A DNA stretch of 64,000 nucleotides from Micromonospora sediminimaris (GCA_900112325.1 FOLJ01000017.1:62001-126000); one strand, 5' to 3'; positions 53,085 to 62,231 are shown, counted from the first letter of the stretch. The notes: a model not told the origin generated them from the letters alone. A program made the numbers and translations.

Positions 53085-53600
53085 GGCGGCTGTCGACCGA
53101 TCCACAGGAAGTCCAACGGTGATGATTGGTTTTTGTTCTTTTAGAAGAGATAACTCATCGTCTTCATCGCACCTGTGCAAACTGTGGAGAACCCGAGTAT
53201 GGGCAGGTCAGACAGGTTATACACAGGTGGTTTCGCTGTGGATGGGCGGGGGAAAAACCCGGTCGGCGATCCACAGGCGCTCTCCGTGCACACGGTTGTC
53301 CACCGTCGTCCACCGGTTGTCCACCGGTAATCCACCGACTTTCTCCCCAGACCTGTGGATCGTCGCGAGCGTCTCGTCCACCGTCATCCCCAGAACCTTC
53401 AACAGCTTTCCCACAGGCAGCCGTCCGTCGGTGGACAGCGCCGGTGGTTGTCCCCAGGCGTCCACAGCGGTCCACAGCGTTGTCCCCAGGGTTTCTCCAC
53501 AGGCTGTGGGTAACTGGGCGCTGACGGCGCGTGTTCATCCACTGCCCGTGGATAACGAGCTGTGGACAACGAGTGGCAGGCGGTGTGGACACGCCTTCGA
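53085..53600. other. Chromosomal origin oriC (dnaA-dnaN intergenic region)
   Basis: This stretch is filled with DnaA-box-like nonamers on both strands: TTATACACA (53217), TTGTCCACC (53296 and 53317), TGTGGATCG (53354), CGTGGATAA (53547), the perfect TGTGGACAA (53561) and TGTGGACAC (53584), plus many weaker TCCACA copies. A single AT-rich block (about 53121-53170: TTGGTTTTTGTTCTTTTAGA and onward) is a candidate unwinding element. Layout and position between dnaA and dnaN match known actinobacterial origins. Confidence 0.92.
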
Positions 53601-53703
53601 TGGTGTGGCCTGAACCTCGTTGAGGGTCAACCGATGAGCGCGAAGAAGGGTCCGACCGGAACCGGCCAGACCCTTCGCCGTGAACGTACGACGGGCGTAC
53701 CCC

Positions 53704-55512
53704 TCAGGTGTTCTGCTTGATCCGGTTGGTCAGCTCGGCGATCTGGTTGTAGAGCGAGCGCCGCTCGGCCATCTGCTGACGGATCTTGCGGTCGGCGTGC
53801 ATGACGGTGGTGTGGTCCCGCCCGCCGAATGCCTGGCCGATCCGGGGCAGTGACAGGTCGGTGAGCTCGCGACACAGGTACATGGCGACCTGACGGGCGT
53901 TCACCAGTACCCGCGAGCGGGAGTGCCCACGCAGGTCCTCCAGGCTGACCCCGAAGTAGTCAGCGGTGGAGACCATGATCTGGTCAGCGGTGATCTCCGG
54001 CCCGGCACCGTCCGGGATGAAGTCCCGCAGTACCTCCTCGGCCAGCGACAGCTCCACGTTCGACCGGGTGAGGCTGGCGAACGCGGTGACCCGGATCAGT
54101 GCCCCCTCCAGTTCCCGGATCGAGTTGGACACCCGGGAGGCGATGAACTCCAGCACGTCCGGCGGGGCGTAGAGCCGCTCCTGGGCTGCCTTCTTCTGCA
54201 GGATCGCGATCCGGGTTTCCAGGTCCGGCGGCTGGATGTCGGCGAGCAGGCCCCATTCGAAGCGGGTACGCAGCCGGTCCTCCAGCGTCGCCAGCTGCTT
54301 GGGCGAGCGGTCGGAGGTGATCACGATCTGCTTGTTCGCGTTGTGCAGCGTGTTGAAGGTGTGGAAGAACTCCTCCTGGGTCCGCTCGCGGTTCTCCAGG
54401 AACTGGATGTCGTCGATCAGCAGGATGTCGACGTCGCGGTAGCGGCGTTGGAAGGCGCTGGTCTTGTCGTCCCGCAGCGAGTTGATGAAGTCGTTGGTGA
54501 ACTCCTCGGTCGAGACGTACCGGACCGAGCGGGCGTTGCCCAACGTCGTGGCGTAGTGGCCGATGGCATGCAGCAGGTGGGTCTTGCCCAACCCGGAGCT
54601 GCCGTAGATGAACAGCGGGTTGTACGCCTTCGCCGGTGACTCGGCCACCGCTACCGACGCGGCGTGCGCGAACCGGTTGGACGAGCCGATGACGAACGTC
54701 TCGAACATGTACTTCGGGTTGAGCCGGTTACCGCCGCTGTCCGCGCCGGTGGGCAGCCGTCGGTCGTCCCGGCCGACCGGCCGCTGATCCGGGCCACTGC
54801 GGCCCGGCCCGCTGTCGGTGCCTCCGTCGGCCGGTATCGCCCGGATCCCGTGCTGGTCGCGAGGCGAGACGCCGGACCCGTCGCCGTACCGGGGCGCGAA
54901 GCCGCCCGCGCCGGTGGGCGCTCGGTCCAGATGCCCGCCCTGCTCGGTGAAGCTCAACCGCTCCGGCGCCCGCCGTCCGGTGTTCTCCGCCGGCCGGACG
55001 GGCTCGCCGAACCCGGCACCGAAGAGAGTTTCCTGACCGTCGGGGGCTGAGGTGTGGGAATCGTCCTCGACGCGCGTGGCGTCCGGCAGCGGCGGCCGGT
55101 CGAAACGGCCGGGGTGCGGCTGCTCGGGAATCAGCGGCAGTTGCCGCCCGCCGTCGAGACCTGTCGGCCGGTCGTCGACCTCGCCGGGACCGTGGTCCAC
55201 CGGCTCCGATTCGGGGGTGCTGCGGTAGACGGTGCCGATGGCCCGCCCGTCCTCCGGTACCCGGACGGTGACGGCGACCTGGATCGGCCGGCCCAGCCGG
55301 CGGGTGAGCGCCTCGGTGATGGCCGGGCGCAACCGGGACTCGATCACGTCCCGGGTGAAGGCATCCGGGACGGAGAGCAGGACGGTGTCCTCGACGATCG
55401 CCCGCAGCCGGGTCAGCCGCAGGTAGGCCCGCTGCTGCGCGGAAATGATCTCGTCAGCGAGTTCGTCGGTCGTCGCCGTCCACACCGCGGCAAGGTCGGT
55501 CGTACCGGCCAC
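53704..55512 (-). CDS. dnaA: Chromosomal replication initiator DnaA
   Basis: A 602-residue initiator. Domain I (about 1-90: L-A-A-V-W-T-A-T-T-D-E-L) binds partners. Domain II is a long Pro/Gly/Arg-rich linker (about 90-260), longer than in enteric bacteria, as usual for actinomycetes. Domain III is an AAA+ ATPase with G-S-S-G-L-G-K-T and Walker B L-L-I-D-D-I-Q-F-L. Domain IV binds DnaA boxes through G-G-R-D-H-T-T-V-M-H-A. GTG 55512 (V-A-G-T-T-D-L) follows GAGGGGGTGGCACGAC; a longer frame to GTG 55623 is less likely. DnaA boxes lie just upstream. Confidence 0.96.
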   Translation of the reverse strand: MAGTTDLAAVWTATTDELADEIISAQQRAYLRLTRLRAIVEDTVLLSVPDAFTRDVIESRLRPAITEALTRRLGRPIQVAVTVRVPEDGRAIGTVYRSTPESEPVDHGPGEVDDRPTGLDGGRQLPLIPEQPHPGRFDRPPLPDATRVEDDSHTSAPDGQETLFGAGFGEPVRPAENTGRRAPERLSFTEQGGHLDRAPTGAGGFAPRYGDGSGVSPRDQHGIRAIPADGGTDSGPGRSGPDQRPVGRDDRRLPTGADSGGNRLNPKYMFETFVIGSSNRFAHAASVAVAESPAKAYNPLFIYGSSGLGKTHLLHAIGHYATTLGNARSVRYVSTEEFTNDFINSLRDDKTSAFQRRYRDVDILLIDDIQFLENRERTQEEFFHTFNTLHNANKQIVITSDRSPKQLATLEDRLRTRFEWGLLADIQPPDLETRIAILQKKAAQERLYAPPDVLEFIASRVSNSIRELEGALIRVTAFASLTRSNVELSLAEEVLRDFIPDGAGPEITADQIMVSTADYFGVSLEDLRGHSRSRVLVNARQVAMYLCRELTDLSLPRIGQAFGGRDHTTVMHADRKIRQQMAERRSLYNQIAELTNRIKQNT

Positions 55513-55615
55513 CGTCGTGCCACCCCCTCGCCTCTGCTCCCGGACGCCGCCGTCTCCCGGTGGCCCGTACCGGCGGGCGAGATCACGCCACCCACCCGGT
55601 CGCCGCACCCGGTCG

Positions 55616-55635
55616 TTCTCCACAAGTTATCCACA
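55616..55635. promoter_or_regulatory. DnaA boxes upstream of dnaA
   Basis: TTATCCACA (55627-55635) is a perfect DnaA box and TTCTCCACA (55616-55624) a near match, 104-123 bp before the dnaA start. They would allow DnaA to regulate its own transcription. The rest of the 55513-56130 gap holds the rpmH promoter and leader; I saw no gene in it. Confidence 0.65.
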
Positions 55636-55920
55636 GCCTGTGTACCGACCGATTGTGGCCGCCCGCCGGGCTCGGGTCGGACCTGCCCCCTGCCGTGGCC
55701 GGGCACTGAAGCGGGGTTCACCGTGCCGAACGATTCACTACCGTGTCCGGTCTTGCCTGCCGGCGACATCGGCGCAACTCCGACGCTGACCGCAATCGGG
55801 CACGGTAACAGCGTTGTCGCTGCGTCTTCAACCGCCGACGCGGCTCACCCCCTGTCGGCATTCGTGAAAACCACCGCTTCGGTCGTCTTCCGTCGCAGCT
55901 CACCGTCGAAGTGGCCAGGT

Positions 55921-55949
55921 TTGACGCTGATTATCCCCCGACCTAGGCT
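55921..55949 (+). promoter_or_regulatory. Promoter of the rpmH-rnpA-yidC operon
   Basis: TTGACG (55921-55926) and TAGGCT (55944-55949) are separated by an ideal 17 bp, a housekeeping sigma-type promoter. A second -10-like TAGGGT lies at 55976-55981. The transcript would have a leader of about 150-175 nt before rpmH. Confidence 0.65.
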
Positions 55950-56130
55950 GGAGGGGCTGCTCTCACGCCCTCTGCTAGGGTGATGGGTGCTCGCTGCCTG
56001 CGGTCGCTCACCGCGCAACCGGGGTCACGCACCGACGGGCAGCACCGATCGGGGCCACCACAGCGGCGGCCCGGACCACCACGACCCGGCGATCCACTCG
56101 TCCGGGGCGTCCGACAACGGAGAGCCTGAC

Positions 56131-56268
56131 GTGAGCAAGCGCACCTACCAGCCGAACAACCGCCGGCGCGCGAAGACCCACGGCTTCCGGCTGCGCATGC
56201 GCACCCGGGCCGGCCGCGCCATCATCTCGACCCGTCGCGCCAAGGGTCGCGCCCGCCTGTCGGCCTGA
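56131..56268 (+). CDS. rpmH: Ribosomal protein bL34
   Basis: The 45-residue basic protein has the bL34 pattern throughout: K-R-T-Y-Q-P-N-N-R-R-R, K-T-H-G-F-R-L-R-M-R-T and G-R-A-I-I-S-T-R-R-A-K-G-R-A-R-L. It begins at GTG 56131 after CGGAGAGCCTGAC. It sits at the classic site divergent from dnaA and heads the operon that continues with rnpA. Confidence 0.98.
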   Translation: MSKRTYQPNNRRRAKTHGFRLRMRTRAGRAIISTRRAKGRARLSA

Positions 56269-56303
56269 GGCCGGTCAGGTCCGCTCCGGAGGACGTGGCA
56301 GTC

Positions 56304-56717
56304 GTGCTGGCGGCCGCCCAACGACTGCGGCGCAGCAGCGACTTCGCCGCAGCGGTTCGCGGTGGCCGGCGAGCCGGCCGCGGCGCTCTGGTCGTTCATC
56401 TGACCGTGCCGAACGCAGCCGGATCCGACAATGCAGCGCCGAATCCGGCGCGGGACAACGCGGAGGCAGACTCCCCGCCGGTGTCCCGCGCCGGATTCGT
56501 GGTTTCCAAGGCGGTCGGGCCGGCAGTGGTACGGAACCGGGTCCGCCGCCGGTTGCGGCAGCTGACCCGGGAGCGCCTTATCGACCTGCCGGCCGGAAGC
56601 ACCCTCGTGGTACGCGCCCTGCCGACCGCGGCGGACGCCACGTATCAACGGCTCGGCACCGACCTGGATGCGGCGCTCGTCGCCGCTCGATCCGGCCGGG
56701 GGCGGCGGCCTCGATGA
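56304..56717 (+). CDS. rnpA: Ribonuclease P protein component
   Basis: A 137-residue basic protein that assists the RNase P RNA in 5' processing of tRNAs. Marks are the opening A-Q-R-L-R-R-S-S-D-F and the signature R-N-R-V-R-R-R-L-R-Q-L. An insertion of about 20 residues (Asn/Ala/Asp-rich, about 42-62) separates the first strands. GTG 56304 is preferred because GGAGG is 11 nt upstream; GTG 56295 is too close to it. Its stop overlaps the yidD start (ATGA). Confidence 0.93.
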   Translation: MLAAAQRLRRSSDFAAAVRGGRRAGRGALVVHLTVPNAAGSDNAAPNPARDNAEADSPPVSRAGFVVSKAVGPAVVRNRVRRRLRQLTRERLIDLPAGSTLVVRALPTAADATYQRLGTDLDAALVAARSGRGRRPR

Positions 56718-57001
56718 GCGCCGAGCAGACATCGTCGCGCCCGGCTACCCCGGGTGCCCGGGTGCTGACCCTGCCCATCATCGCGTACCGTCGGTGGATA
56801 AGTCCGGCGTTGCCGGCCCGCTGTCGGTTCTACCCGTCGTGCAGCGCCTACGCCCTGGAGGCGGTGGCCCGGCACGGCGCGCTCCGGGGAGCCGGCCTGA
56901 CGGTCCGGCGACTGTCGCGCTGCCACCCATTCCATCCTGGTGGATACGACCCGGTTCCGGAGCCGGGCGGCCGCCGACCTGCCGACGTGACTGGAGCCTG
57001 A
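56714..57001 (+). CDS. yidD: Membrane protein insertion efficiency factor YidD
   Basis: A 95-residue amphipathic protein of the DUF37 family with Y-R-R-W-I-S-P, C-R-F-Y-P-S-C-S-A-Y-A-L-E-A, and L-S-R-C-H-P-F-H-P-G-G-Y-D-P-V-P: all three conserved cysteines are present. It lies at the inner membrane surface and helps YidC. It overlaps rnpA by 4 bp and precedes yidC by 3 bp. Confidence 0.95.
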   Translation: MSAEQTSSRPATPGARVLTLPIIAYRRWISPALPARCRFYPSCSAYALEAVARHGALRGAGLTVRRLSRCHPFHPGGYDPVPEPGGRRPADVTGA

Positions 57002-57004
57002 GAA

Positions 57005-57994
57005 TTGAGTCTCGACTGGATCTACTACGCGATCTCGTGGATCCTGCTGGCCTGGCACTCGGCCTGGGACGCCATCGGCATTCCGGACACTGCGGTCCTC
57101 GGCACGAACTGGGCGTGGATCCTCGCCATCGTCTTCCTGGTGGTCACCGTCCGGGTGATCCTGTTCCCGGTCTTCGTCAAACAGATCAAGTCGCAGCGGG
57201 CGATGCAGGCGCTTCAGCCGCAGGTGAAGGCCCTCCAGGAGAAGCACAAGGGTGACCGGGAGACGCTCCAGAAGGAGATGATGGAGCTCTACCGGAAGGA
57301 AAAGGCCAACCCGCTCATGGGCTGCCTTCCGATGTTCCTCCAGATCCCGGTCTTCCTCGGCCTCTTCCACGTCCTGCGCCGCCTCAACCCGGACCCGGCG
57401 AAGAACAACAAGGACATCTACGGCTGGACCGTCGACCAGTTCAACAGCGCCTCTGACGCGACCCTGTTCACCGCCCCGATCGCCAGCAAGTTCGGCTCGA
57501 CCGCGGCGGAACTGGCGCAGCTCGGCGCCAACGGCACCGTCGTGAAGATCATGGCCGGCGTTCTGGTGCTGGTGATGATGGGTACCACCTACCTCACCAG
57601 CCGCCAGATGATCCTCAAGACGGGCTGGGCGGAGGACCCGCAGCAGCGCATGATCCAGCGCCTGATGCTCTACGGCATCCCGCTGTCCCTGCTGGTCTCC
57701 GGCGCCATCTTCCCGATCGGTGTGATCATCTACTGGGTCACCAACAACCTGTTCACCCTCGGGCAGCAGCAGTGGGTGCTGCGCAAGTTCCCGCCGCCGG
57801 TGACCGCGACCAGCGGCAAGCCGGGCACCTCGGCGCGTAACGGGGCGCAGCCCGCGAAGACCGGTGGGCTGTTCGGCCGGAGCAAGCCGGCTGCCGTGCC
57901 GCCGCCCCCCGCCGCGCCGAAGATCGCCGGGCCGAAGCCGGGCGCCAAGCCGGCCAACCCGAAGAAGGGCCGCCCCGCCAAGCGGCAGGGCTGA
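57005..57994 (+). CDS. yidC: Membrane protein insertase YidC
   Basis: A 329-residue YidC/Oxa1 insertase with about five membrane helices (near 5-20, 35-58, 100-120, 180-200 and 215-245). The positively charged loop K-Q-I-K-S-Q-R-A-M-Q-A-L-Q-P and the M-G-C-L-P-M-F-L-Q-I-P-V-F segment are diagnostic; the groove Arg lies in V-R-V-I-L-F-P-V. The C-terminal 60 residues form a Lys/Pro tail that may bind ribosomes. The start is TTG 57005. Confidence 0.95.
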   Translation: MSLDWIYYAISWILLAWHSAWDAIGIPDTAVLGTNWAWILAIVFLVVTVRVILFPVFVKQIKSQRAMQALQPQVKALQEKHKGDRETLQKEMMELYRKEKANPLMGCLPMFLQIPVFLGLFHVLRRLNPDPAKNNKDIYGWTVDQFNSASDATLFTAPIASKFGSTAAELAQLGANGTVVKIMAGVLVLVMMGTTYLTSRQMILKTGWAEDPQQRMIQRLMLYGIPLSLLVSGAIFPIGVIIYWVTNNLFTLGQQQWVLRKFPPPVTATSGKPGTSARNGAQPAKTGGLFGRSKPAAVPPPPAAPKIAGPKPGAKPANPKKGRPAKRQG

Positions 57995-58205
57995 ATCGTC
58001 CGGGCCGCTGCCGGGAGACCGGCGGCGGCCCGTTGCGCGCCGTGCCGCCGCCGTCAGGCCGGCGCCGGAACGCGAAGCGCCACGCGCGCCGTGGCGGACG
58101 GGCGAGACTGCCCTACAGACGTGCCCGTGGGCACCGGCGACGTCCCGCCGGCCGCGGGGAACCAGCGGACCCGAGGTCCGGCCGAGCGAGTACGGAGATG
58201 ACACC

Positions 58206-58793
58206 GTGACCGACACCAGCATCCCCCGCGCCGAACAGCCCCTGGACGACGAGGAGCCGACCGCGGCGGCTCCGGTCGAGGGCGAGCCGGAGGAGACCGA
58301 CGCCGAAGCGGCGCCGAGCAAGGCCCCCGGCGAGAGCGACCTGTTCCGGCAGAGCGAGATCGCGGCCGACTACGTGGAGGGGCTGCTCGACATCCTCGAT
58401 TACGACGGCGACATCGACGAGCTGGTGTCGGGTGGCCGCCCGGTGGTCGAGGTCGTCGGTGGCCGCCTGCAGAACCTCGTCGGCCAGCGCGGTGCCACCC
58501 TCGAAGCACTTCAGGAGCTGGCCCGGCTCGCGGTGTTCCGGCAGACCGGCTCGCCGAGCCGCCTGCTGCTCGACGTTGGCGGGTACCGGGCCAACCGGCG
58601 TAAGGAACTGGCTGCGGTCGCCCGCAACGCCGTCGAGAAGGTCAAGGAGCACGGCGAGCCGGTGCGGCTGGAGCCGATGTCCGCCTTCGAGCGCAAGTGC
58701 GTCCACGACGTGGTCAACGCCATCGACGGGGTGGAGAGCGAGTCCGAGGGCGTCGAGCCCAGCCGGCGCATCGTCGTCCGTCCTGCGGACTGA
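58206..58793 (+). CDS. RNA-binding protein KhpB/Jag (KH-R3H)
   Basis: A 195-residue protein: a disordered Glu/Ala/Pro leader (1-45), a KH domain (about 75-125, with the G-Q-R-G-A-T-L-E-A-L-Q loop) and an R3H domain (about 130-195, E-R-K-C-V-H-D-V-V with Arg and His three apart). It binds RNA and is linked to cell elongation and division in Gram-positives. GTG 58206 follows GGAG; the nearby ATG at 58198 is in a frame that stops at once. The gene lies 211 bp after yidC. Confidence 0.9.
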   Translation: MTDTSIPRAEQPLDDEEPTAAAPVEGEPEETDAEAAPSKAPGESDLFRQSEIAADYVEGLLDILDYDGDIDELVSGGRPVVEVVGGRLQNLVGQRGATLEALQELARLAVFRQTGSPSRLLLDVGGYRANRRKELAAVARNAVEKVKEHGEPVRLEPMSAFERKCVHDVVNAIDGVESESEGVEPSRRIVVRPAD

Positions 58794-58796
58794 CGG

Positions 58797-59585
58797 GTGC
58801 GGCAAGACGACGCCAGCGGCGTTGCCGCGTCCGGCCCGGGTGGTACGCCGCCCGGGCCGGCGGCTGTCCCGCCTCAGCCCACCACAGCAGTGCTGCCGTC
58901 CGAACTGGCCGGAGCGGCGAGCAGGCTCTTCGGCGTACGCCTCGACGTCGCTGCGGCCTACGCCGAACTGCTTGTCACCGACGGGGTGGTACGGGGGCTG
59001 ATCGGTCCACGCGAGGCCCCCCGGATCTGGGATCGTCACCTGCTGAACTGCGCGGCGGTGGCCGAGCTGATCCCACCGGGTGCCTCCGTGCTGGACGTGG
59101 GATCGGGTGCCGGCCTTCCCGGCCTGGTGCTCGCCATCGCCCGGCCCGACCTGGCGATGACGCTCATCGAGCCGCTGGCCCGCCGTACCGCCTTCCTCAA
59201 CGAGACGGTGGAGGCGCTCGGCCTGACCAACTCCGTACGGGTGTTCCGCGGTCGAGCCGAGGAAGCGGTCGCGGTGTCGGAGGTTGGGCCTGGGGACGTG
59301 GTCACCGCTCGGGCGGTGGCACCACTGGACCGGCTGGCGGGCTGGTGTCTACCCCTCACCGGAATCGGTGGCCGACTACTCGCCCTGAAGGGTGCCTCGG
59401 CGGCGGAGGAGATCGCCGAGCATGCCGAGGCGGTGCACCGTCTTGGTGGCGGTCAGCCCGCACTGCATCGGTGTGGTGAAGGCGTCGTGGAGCCGCCGAC
59501 CACGGTGGTTGAGATCGTCCGGGAGAGACTGGTCGGTCCGGCGGCCCGGACGTCGTCCAGAAAGTCGCGGTCGCGTCGACGGTAG
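58797..59585 (+). CDS. rsmG: 16S rRNA (guanine-N7) methyltransferase
   Basis: A 262-residue GidB-family methyltransferase that modifies G527 of 16S rRNA (E. coli numbering). The SAM motif is V-L-D-V-G-S-G-A-G-L-P-G-L (near 98), preceded by R-E-A-P-R-I-W-D-R-H-L-L-N-C, and followed by S-A-x-A/V-A-P-L-D-type V-T-A-R-A-V-A-P-L-D. GTG 58797 begins 3 bp after khpB. The N-terminal 30 residues are a Pro/Gly extension. Confidence 0.93.
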   Translation: MRQDDASGVAASGPGGTPPGPAAVPPQPTTAVLPSELAGAASRLFGVRLDVAAAYAELLVTDGVVRGLIGPREAPRIWDRHLLNCAAVAELIPPGASVLDVGSGAGLPGLVLAIARPDLAMTLIEPLARRTAFLNETVEALGLTNSVRVFRGRAEEAVAVSEVGPGDVVTARAVAPLDRLAGWCLPLTGIGGRLLALKGASAAEEIAEHAEAVHRLGGGQPALHRCGEGVVEPPTTVVEIVRERLVGPAARTSSRKSRSRRR

Positions 59586-59900
59586 TCGGAGCAGCTGCGC
59601 TCTTGGAGGCTTCGCACGGATGACCTGGGCCCGTACGCCGCAGACAGCCGCGAATTGCAGCGTTCCGAGGCGGGTTACCCGTTCCGCTGCGCGCGCCGCG
59701 ACCGGCGGGTTACGAACCCGACGTGGACCGGCCGCGCCCGTGCGCCGTAGGCTGGCCGCGCGTCGATAGTGTGGAGCGGGCGGCGATGGATCTCCCTCCG
59801 GGGCCCGGCCGCTCCCGCCGGGCGGTACCTCTGCGGAGAGCACGCGAGTGGCCCGGTTGACGGGTGCGGACCGACCATCCGAAGCGGGCAGGGATGACAG
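59586..59900 (+). promoter_or_regulatory. Gap upstream of parA with a candidate promoter
   Basis: TGGACC (59724-59729) and TAGGCT (59748-59753), 18 bp apart, could start the parAB transcript with a leader of about 140 nt. I see no gene or strong hairpin in the rest of the 315 bases. Confidence 0.35.
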
Positions 59901-61193
59901 GTGCATGACGACGGCAGGTACGACGATCCGCGCGTGACCGGGTCAGCGGGTGACCCCGTTTCACGTGAAACCGAATATCCGAACTGGCGGCCCTCCGAGG
60001 TGCCGCAGAGCCCACCGGAACCCGGTCGGAACGCGCCGACGTCGGGTGTTCCGTGGTCGGGGGCCGGCGACGGACGCGACGGTACGGATGCGAGTGGCCG
60101 CCCGGTCAACGCGTCTCCCGACGCGCGGGTGATCCCGATCCGCCGGAACACCTCCGCCTCTGCTCGGTTCGAGGTGGCGGCAGCACACCCCCCGACAGCC
60201 GCGGTGGTGCCGGATCCTCGACCGGCTTCCGACACGCCCGCACCTGCGGACGGGTCCTACCCGTCCGCCGCGCCCGAGGCCGCGTACGTTTCACGTGAAA
60301 CCCCGACGCGCGAAGAGGATGACCCACCGTTGGCAATGGAGGCGATGCGCGCCGTGCAGATCCTGAATCCCAGTGGCGAGGTGACCATGCCTCGGCCCGA
60401 CCGGACCCGGGTCATGTGCGTCGCGAACCAGAAGGGCGGTGTGGGTAAGACCACGACCACGGTCAACCTCGCGGTGGCGCTGGCCCTGCACGGCAACCGG
60501 GTGCTCGTGGTTGACCTCGATCCGCAGGGCAACGCCTCGACCGGCCTCAACGTGCCACACCACACCGGCGTGCCGGACGTCTACGACTGTCTGATCAACA
60601 GTGTGCCGCTGGAGGACGTGACCCAGGCGGTGGAGGGCATCCCCAACCTCTGGTGTGTGCCGGCCACCATCGATCTCGCCGGTGCCGAGATCGAGCTGGT
60701 GTCAGTGGTGGCCCGCGAGTCGCGTCTCGACCGCGCCATCACCGCCTACCCGGGGCACTTCGACTACGTGTTCATCGACTGCCCGCCCTCGCTCGGTCTG
60801 TTGACGGTCAACGCGTTGGTCGCCGCGCAGGAGGTGCTCATCCCCATCCAGTGTGAGTACTACGCGCTTGAGGGGCTGAACCAGCTGATCAACAACATCA
60901 ACCTGGTTCGTCAGCACCTCAACCCGCAGCTTGAGGTCTCCACGATTCTGCTCACCATGTACGACCGTCGTACCCGGCTCGCCGACGCGGTCGAGCAGGA
61001 CGTCCGGAACCACTTCGGCGACAAGGTGCTCCAGGCGGTGATTCCGCGTAACGTGCGGGTCTCCGAGGCGCCCAGCTACGGCCAGTCGGTGATGACCTAC
61101 GATCCCGGTTCGCGGGGCGCGACGAGCTACTTCGAGGCCGCGCAGGAGATCGCCGAGCGGGGCGTCAAGGAGCCGGTGAGCCGGAATGCGTAG
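59901..61193 (+). CDS. parA: Chromosome partitioning ATPase ParA
   Basis: A 430-residue Walker-type ATPase that moves ParB-bound origins. The deviant Walker A is K-G-G-V-G-K-T-T (178-185), with the A' D-L-D-P-Q-G-N and Walker B V-F-I-D-C-P-P-S. The N-terminal 165 residues are a disordered Pro/Asp/Arg extension holding two V-S-R-E-T segments (20-24 and 130-134), each encoded exactly by a parS site. GTG 59901 is used; in-frame ATG codons near 60336-60390 would give a shorter standard ParA without the extension. It lies 27 bp before parB. Confidence 0.93.
   Translation: MHDDGRYDDPRVTGSAGDPVSRETEYPNWRPSEVPQSPPEPGRNAPTSGVPWSGAGDGRDGTDASGRPVNASPDARVIPIRRNTSASARFEVAAAHPPTAAVVPDPRPASDTPAPADGSYPSAAPEAAYVSRETPTREEDDPPLAMEAMRAVQILNPSGEVTMPRPDRTRVMCVANQKGGVGKTTTTVNLAVALALHGNRVLVVDLDPQGNASTGLNVPHHTGVPDVYDCLINSVPLEDVTQAVEGIPNLWCVPATIDLAGAEIELVSVVARESRLDRAITAYPGHFDYVFIDCPPSLGLLTVNALVAAQEVLIPIQCEYYALEGLNQLINNINLVRQHLNPQLEVSTILLTMYDRRTRLADAVEQDVRNHFGDKVLQAVIPRNVRVSEAPSYGQSVMTYDPGSRGATSYFEAAQEIAERGVKEPVSRNA
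59958..59971. other. parS site 1 (inside parA)
   Basis: GTTTCACGTGAAAC is a perfect 14-bp palindrome identical to the consensus ParB-binding site. It is read in frame as V-S-R-E-T (last base of Thr excluded) in the ParA leader. Confidence 0.95.
60288..60301. other. parS site 2 (inside parA)
   Basis: A second perfect GTTTCACGTGAAAC, 330 bp from the first and in the same reading frame, again encodes V-S-R-E-T in the ParA leader. Confidence 0.95.
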
Positions 61194-61220
61194 TGCGGAC
61201 GAGGCGCTGGGAGGCGTGGC

Positions 61221-62231
61221 ATGAAGAACCGTCCACGGGGCGGTCTGGGGCGGGGCCTGGGGGCGCTGATTCCGACCGGGCCGGCACCCAACGCCGGTGC
61301 TGCCGTCGGCGCGCCGACAGCGGGAGTGAGCGGGTCGACGGCCGTGGCGACACCGGCCCCGATGCCGGTGCCGTCCCCGACCATCGAGCCTGACGAGACG
61401 CTGAGCCCGGTGCCGGGTGCGCGCTTCGCGGAGATCCCGGTCGACTCGATCGTGCCCAACCCGAAACAGCCTCGCCAGGTCTTCGACGAGGAGGCCCTGG
61501 AGGAGCTGAAGACCTCCATCCAGGAGGTCGGCTTTCTCCAGCCGATCGTGGTGCGGCAACTCGACGGCGAGAAGTTCGAGCTCGTCATGGGCGAGCGCCG
61601 GTGGCGTGCCGCGCAGGCGGTCGGTCGGGAGAACATCCCGGCGATCGTCCGAGACACCCGGGACGACGCCATGCTGCGGGACGCGCTGCTCGAGAACATC
61701 CACCGGGCGAACCTCAACCCGCTGGAAGAGGCGGCCGCCTATCAGCAGTTGCTGGAGGAGTTCGGCGCCACCCACGAGGAACTCGCCAGGCGCATCGGTC
61801 GCAGCCGGCCGCAGATCTCGAACACCATTCGGCTGATGAACCTACCGGCACCGGTGCAGCGGCGGGTGGCGGCCGGTGTCCTCTCCGCCGGGCACGCCCG
61901 GGCGCTGCTCAGCCTGGAGGATCCGGAGACCCAGGAGCAACTGGCACTGCGAATCGTCGCCGAGGGACTGTCGGTCCGTGCGACCGAGGAAATCGTCGCG
62001 CTCGCCCTCAATGACGGACCGGGCAAGAAGGAGTCGGCGAAGCGTCGGCCGAAGCCGCACGCACCGGCGCTGACCGACCTCGCCGACCGCCTCTCCGACC
62101 GGTTCGACACCCGGGTGAAGGTCGACATCGGGCGGAGCAAGGGCAAGATCACGATTGAGTTCGCGACGGTCGACGACCTTGAGCGGATCGTCGGCATCAT
62201 CGGAGTAGAGCCCGAAGAACCGGAGAACTGA
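61221..62231 (+). CDS. parB: Chromosome partitioning protein ParB
   Basis: A 336-residue CTP-dependent DNA clamp. The first residues (R-G-G-L-G-R-G-L-G-A-L-I-P) are the ParA-activating peptide. A Thr/Pro/Ala linker follows to about 68. The CTPase domain has box II G-E-R-R-W-R-A-A (124-131) and the E-N-I-H-R-A-N-L-N-P-L-E-E-A segment. The HTH (about 182-203) reads parS, and the C-terminal 45 residues dimerise. It is followed by a strong terminator. Confidence 0.96.
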   Translation: MKNRPRGGLGRGLGALIPTGPAPNAGAAVGAPTAGVSGSTAVATPAPMPVPSPTIEPDETLSPVPGARFAEIPVDSIVPNPKQPRQVFDEEALEELKTSIQEVGFLQPIVVRQLDGEKFELVMGERRWRAAQAVGRENIPAIVRDTRDDAMLRDALLENIHRANLNPLEEAAAYQQLLEEFGATHEELARRIGRSRPQISNTIRLMNLPAPVQRRVAAGVLSAGHARALLSLEDPETQEQLALRIVAEGLSVRATEEIVALALNDGPGKKESAKRRPKPHAPALTDLADRLSDRFDTRVKVDIGRSKGKITIEFATVDDLERIVGIIGVEPEEPEN

